Assembly: GCA_024404655.1 (NCBI GenBank)
Contig: JAKSPR010000111.1
Location: forward strand, 1 to 8,677
DNA from: Clostridia bacterium
Lineage (GTDB): Bacteria; Bacillota; Clostridia; Oscillospirales; CAG-272
Length of the DNA: 8,677 nucleotides
Reading direction: 5' to 3'
Shown: positions 6,680-8,677 of the stretch, piece by piece
Layout of the letters: every line of letters starts with the position of its first letter
Numbering within the stretch: position 1 is the stretch's first letter
Position numbers and translations under genes: made by a program
Notes under the pieces: generated by a model
What the model was told of the DNA's origin: nothing
Database searches by the model: none
Seen by the model: the letters and a program-made list of their open reading frames with translations, nothing else

Positions 6680-6694
6680 CACGGAAAAAGGCAA
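6666..6694 (-). promoter_or_regulatory. Promoter of the DUF4838 gene
   Basis: On the minus strand: TTGCCT (6689-6694), 17-nt spacer, TATAAT (6666-6671). Transcription should start near 6659, about 50 nt before the chosen start codon. The promoter lies in the 173-bp gap after the MocR gene, where I see no clear terminator, so read-through from MocR is possible. Confidence 0.75.
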
Positions 6695-6782
6695 CCCTAT
6701 TTTTGAAAATTCACTCAGAGAAAGACGAGGCTGAAAAGATACAATGCGCTGCTGAACTTTTTTCCGGTAAACCGCAGTACCG

Positions 6783-7874
6783 TTATTTCTGCAGTTCTTT
6801 TCTTTTATTCCGACGGACGCGGTTGATGTGGCGCTCAAAATCCCCGGAGTTCAGAAGTTCCGCAAGTACGTACTGTTCAAACAGCGGAACCGTACAGGAA
6901 TAGAAACCGAGGCGGGCATCAAAGGTTTCAGTCAGGGTGCGCGGCAACACCATGTAGCCGACACGGAGAGAGGGCGCAACGGTTTTGCTGAATGTATTCA
7001 GATAGATTACCCGGTCAGATTTGCACATGGAGAAAACCGTCTCTTCGTTTTTCTTTGAGACTGTCAGTTCGGAATCATAATTGTCTTCGATGATGTAGCC
7101 GCTCCGTTCCTCGGCCCAGCGGATATACTCCATGCGTTTGGAGACATCGGCTGTGGCGCCGCTGGGAAAACTGTGGAAAGGCGTGGTATGCAGTACGGAA
7201 GCGAAAGAACCGGATAGTTCTTCTGCCGGGATGCCGCCAGAGGTCAGACGGAGTGTTTCCGGTTCCAGTCCGCAGGCGCGGTAAACACGGGGGATCTTTT
7301 CGTAACAGGGGGTTTCCACGGCAAAACGGCGGCCTGTAAACAGTTGGGCAATGAGGGAATAAAGGTATTCCGCACCGGCACCGATGATGATCCGTTCCGG
7401 TTCGGCATGGATGCCCTGGGAGCGGGCGAGATACGCTGAAATGGCGGAGCAGAGCACGGGAGAACCATGGTTCGGTGCTTTGACAAGGATCTGTTCGCCA
7501 TAATCCGCCATGACGCGGCGCATGGTCCTGGTTATGACCGAGAACGGGAAAGTACCTGAGGACAGATGGGGAGCCGTATGCAGGGAGATGGGCTGTACCG
7601 GGGTATGAACAGGTCCATGCCCCTGAAAATCCGGGTCGCGGTAGGTGACAAAATATCCGCTGCGTTCTCTTGGTTCGATATAGCCCTCTTCGGCAAGCAG
7701 GGCATAGGCGTGTTCCGCCGTGATAACGCTGACGCCGGCTTTGTCACAGATTGTGCGCTTGGAGGGCAGTTTGGAGCCGAAGGGATAAACTCCGTCAGAA
7801 ATGTCTGTGCGCAGAGTTTCATAAAGATGAAGATAAGCGGGTTTATCCGTTTTTCCTGTTTTTGTGTTTCTCAT
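6783..7874 (-). CDS. MocR-family regulator (GntR helix-turn-helix plus PLP aminotransferase domain), apparently C-terminally shortened
   Basis: Residues 12-79 form a GntR winged helix (LPSKRTICDKAGVS, then LLAEEGYIEPRERSGYFV). A fold-type I aminotransferase domain follows, with FPSGATADVSKR (236-247), EDNYDSE (263-269; D264 for the PLP ring nitrogen), NTFSKT (293-298; K297 for the Schiff base) and SLRVGYMVLP (302-311; R304 near the phosphate). MocR proteins bind PLP and control vitamin B6, GABA or related genes. The protein has 363 residues against roughly 450-500 for the family and ends just after FERHINRVRRNKRKE. The usual C-terminal subdomain, which carries the carboxylate-binding Arg of classical aminotransferases, is absent, and only about 90 bp separate the stop from the next promoter. 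PLP binding looks intact; catalysis is doubtful. The ribosome site GGAGG is 16 nt from ATG, unusually far, yet no other in-frame start exists. Confidence 0.85.
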   Translation of the reverse strand: MRNTKTGKTDKPAYLHLYETLRTDISDGVYPFGSKLPSKRTICDKAGVSVITAEHAYALLAEEGYIEPRERSGYFVTYRDPDFQGHGPVHTPVQPISLHTAPHLSSGTFPFSVITRTMRRVMADYGEQILVKAPNHGSPVLCSAISAYLARSQGIHAEPERIIIGAGAEYLYSLIAQLFTGRRFAVETPCYEKIPRVYRACGLEPETLRLTSGGIPAEELSGSFASVLHTTPFHSFPSGATADVSKRMEYIRWAEERSGYIIEDNYDSELTVSKKNEETVFSMCKSDRVIYLNTFSKTVAPSLRVGYMVLPRTLTETFDARLGFYSCTVPLFEQYVLAELLNSGDFERHINRVRRNKRKELQK

Positions 7875-7875
7875 C

Positions 7876-7941
7876 TGGTTATATAAAAAACCTCCGAATT
7901 GAACATTGCGCTATAATCAAATATAGTATACAATATAACCA
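7876..7941. repeat. Inverted repeat plus extra half-site in the MocR/ECF intergenic region, probable operator
   Basis: On the minus strand TGGTTATAT (7941-7933) lies in the MocR -35/-10 spacer. Its perfect inverted copy ATATAACCA (7884-7876) sits just before the MocR start codon. A third, direct, 7-of-9 copy TGATTATAG (7919-7911) lies 22 bp, about two turns, from the first. The two perfect arms cannot pair in either transcript, which favours protein binding. MocR autoregulation is the simplest reading. Confidence 0.5.
7899..7927 (+). promoter_or_regulatory. Candidate promoter of the ECF S-component gene
   Basis: TTGAAC (7899-7904), 17-nt spacer, TATAGT (7922-7927). Its -10 overlaps the -10 of the divergent MocR promoter, so polymerase could occupy only one at a time. 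The leader would be about 109 nt; I recognise no riboswitch in it, only a small TCGG-AAA-CCGA hairpin close to the ribosome site. Confidence 0.5.
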
Positions 7942-7954
7942 CAATCTTTGTCAA
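7925..7954 (-). promoter_or_regulatory. Promoter of the MocR-family gene
   Basis: On the minus strand there is a perfect -35 TTGACA (7949-7954), an 18-nt spacer and -10 TATACT (7925-7930). Transcription should start near 7918, about 44 nt before the start codon. A putative operator half-site fills much of the spacer. Confidence 0.72.
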
Positions 7955-8042
7955 GCGCTTTTTGTTTCCGCATCTGTGTTTTTTCCATACCATGCGCACC
8001 ATTGACAGGATCGGAAACCGAATCATGAAGGAGGCTCATATT

Positions 8043-8543
8043 ATGAGCAAAACTAAACAGCTTGCCGTGACCGCGATGTTTGCGGCGTTCATCACAGTCC
8101 TGACCGGATTTTTTTTCAAGATTCCCACTCCCGGCGGCGGGTATATCCATCTGGGCGACAGTCTGATTTATCTGGCGTCCTGTGTATTACCGCTTCCTTT
8201 TGCCATGGCAGCGGCTGCCATCGGCGCGGGACTCGCCGATCTTCTCGGCGGATATGCGGCTTATGTACTGCCGACCATGATCGTCAAAAGTCTTTTGTGC
8301 CTGCCTTTTACAAGACATCATGAAAAATTCCTCTGCATGCGCAATGTGATCGCTATGGCTGTCTGTGCTGTTATTACGCCTGTCGGTTATGCTCTGGCTG
8401 AGATGATCATGTATCAGAGCGTGGCAGCTGGTCTGGAAGGTATTCCCGGCAATATTGTGCAGGGTATCGGCAGTGCTGTCCTCTTTACAGTCATTGCTTT
8501 CATTTTTGATAAGAGCGGCGTCAAGCATAAGGTTTTCCACTGA
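8043..8543 (+). CDS. ECF transporter S component (substrate-binding membrane protein, ECF-ribofla_trS-like)
   Basis: This 166-residue, very hydrophobic protein has about six membrane segments. Family motifs are YIHLGDSLIYLA (34-45), ADLLGGYAAYVLPTMIVKSL (65-84) and PGNIVQGIGSAV (135-146). S components bind a vitamin or its precursor and dock onto the shared EcfA/A'/T module encoded elsewhere, which fits its solitary location. The group contains transporters for hydroxymethylpyrimidine, pyridoxine-type compounds and others. The divergent PLP-binding MocR regulator makes vitamin B6 uptake the most attractive inference, but the substrate cannot be read from the sequence. The start at 8043 is clear: AAGGAGG at 8028-8034 with 8-nt spacing. 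Longer in-frame starts upstream lack a ribosome site. Confidence 0.85.
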   Translation: MSKTKQLAVTAMFAAFITVLTGFFFKIPTPGGGYIHLGDSLIYLASCVLPLPFAMAAAAIGAGLADLLGGYAAYVLPTMIVKSLLCLPFTRHHEKFLCMRNVIAMAVCAVITPVGYALAEMIMYQSVAAGLEGIPGNIVQGIGSAVLFTVIAFIFDKSGVKHKVFH

Positions 8544-8563
8544 TGTCCGCAGAATTTCCTTTG

Positions 8564-8591
8564 TATTTTTTCGGGTAAAGCTGAAAAAATA
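8564..8591. terminator. A/T-rich hairpin after the ECF gene, weak terminator candidate
   Basis: TATTTTTTC (8564-8572) and GAAAAAATA (8583-8591) form a perfect 9-bp stem with a 10-nt loop. It is poor in G/C and has no good T-run after it on the plus strand, so termination is uncertain. It lies 20 nt after the ECF stop and 12 nt before the next promoter. Confidence 0.35.
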
Positions 8592-8603
8592 TTCATGGGT
8601 ATC

Positions 8604-8632
8604 TTGACAATTACACGCAGCCATGATATAAT
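8604..8632 (+). promoter_or_regulatory. Perfect-consensus promoter for a downstream unit outside the window
   Basis: TTGACA (8604-8609), 17-nt spacer, TATAAT (8627-8632), preceded by TGA as an extended -10. Every position of both hexamers matches the vegetative consensus, the strongest promoter in the window. Transcription should start near 8639. Confidence 0.88.
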
Positions 8633-8638
8633 ATTCTA

Positions 8639-8677
8639 AAGAAAAGCGATGACGAAGAATGGATTGTTTCATGGGGC
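8639..8677 (+). ncRNA. Start of a leader RNA, possibly a T-box (truncated by the window edge)
   Basis: The transcript from the strong promoter would begin with a purine-rich GCGATGACGAAGA stretch (8647-8659), which resembles the 5' side of stem I in T-box leaders of Clostridia. The remaining T-box features (specifier loop, T-box sequence, antiterminator, terminator) would lie outside, so this is only a suggestion from a short motif. Confidence 0.3.

Noticed and set aside
6455..6838. Minus-strand frame of 127 codons beyond the MocR stop, considered as a frameshifted MocR C-terminus
   Set aside because: Its translation after the MocR stop shows no match to the expected C-terminal subdomain, and it crosses the DUF4838 promoter and gene start.
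4885..6903. Plus-strand open frame of 672 codons opposite the DUF4838 gene
   Set aside because: It is antisense to a well-supported family gene, has no ribosome site or promoter and its translation shows no recognisable domain; long antisense frames are common opposite genes with this codon use.
8002..8032. TTGACA on the plus strand just upstream of the ECF gene
   Set aside because: No -10-like hexamer lies 16-18 nt downstream; the bases there form the ribosome site region.
7962..8042. 27-codon N-terminal extension of the ECF S-component frame
   Set aside because: No ribosome site; AAGGAGG at 8028-8034 marks 8043 as the start and the family begins with a short N-terminus.
7917..8150. Minus-strand frame of 77 codons across the divergent promoter region
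   Set aside because: It overlaps the promoters and the ECF coding start in antisense and has no ribosome site.

Overview
The window looks like chromosomal DNA of a low-to-mid GC Bacillota, most likely a gut-type Clostridia. The evidence is the vegetative promoters of the TTGACA/TATAAT type, the AGAAAGGA and AAGGAGG ribosome binding sites, short A/T-rich intergenic regions, rho-independent terminators, and families typical of that group (CpsC/CpsD/CpsB-type kinase module, TcdE-type holin, ECF S component, DUF5107 and DUF4838 proteins). No rRNA, tRNA, insertion sequence, integrase or CRISPR array is visible.

Layout. Positions 1-1360 (minus) hold the N-terminal 453 residues of a DUF5107 protein that runs off the left edge. 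A 377-bp divergent region follows, with one good promoter for each direction. Positions 1738-4116 (plus) carry a three-gene bacterial tyrosine-phosphorylation module: a Wzz/CpsC-type membrane modulator, a CpsD-type BY-kinase, then, after a hairpin that looks like a terminator or attenuator, a CpsB/YwqE-type PHP phosphatase. A strong terminator closes the module, and no glycosyltransferase, flippase or polymerase gene follows. Positions 4365-4793 (plus) encode a solitary holin-family membrane protein with its own promoter. A 13-bp-stem terminator separates it from the convergent DUF4838 carbohydrate-type protein (4855-6609, minus). Upstream of that is a MocR-type GntR/aminotransferase regulator (6783-7874, minus) that appears to lack its C-terminal subdomain. 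It is transcribed divergently from a small ECF-transporter substrate-binding protein (8043-8543, plus). The last 75 bases hold a perfect-consensus promoter and the first bases of a leader RNA for something outside the window.

How it fits together. The kinase, its activator and the phosphatase should form a phosphorylation cycle that tunes export or length of a surface polysaccharide made elsewhere. Two sequence details make this copy unusual: the modulator carries the same Tyr-rich tail as the kinase, and the phosphatase has Pro where a metal-binding His is expected. The MocR/ECF pair is arranged like vitamin-uptake modules in which a PLP-sensing regulator controls a transporter. Overlapping divergent promoters and a 9-bp inverted repeat with an additional half-site support local control. 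DUF5107 and DUF4838 both lack signal peptides and probably act on carbohydrates in the cytoplasm, but their substrates cannot be read from the sequence. I see no clear case of a wholly new system. The best leads are the altered kinase/phosphatase pair and the shortened MocR with its operator architecture.
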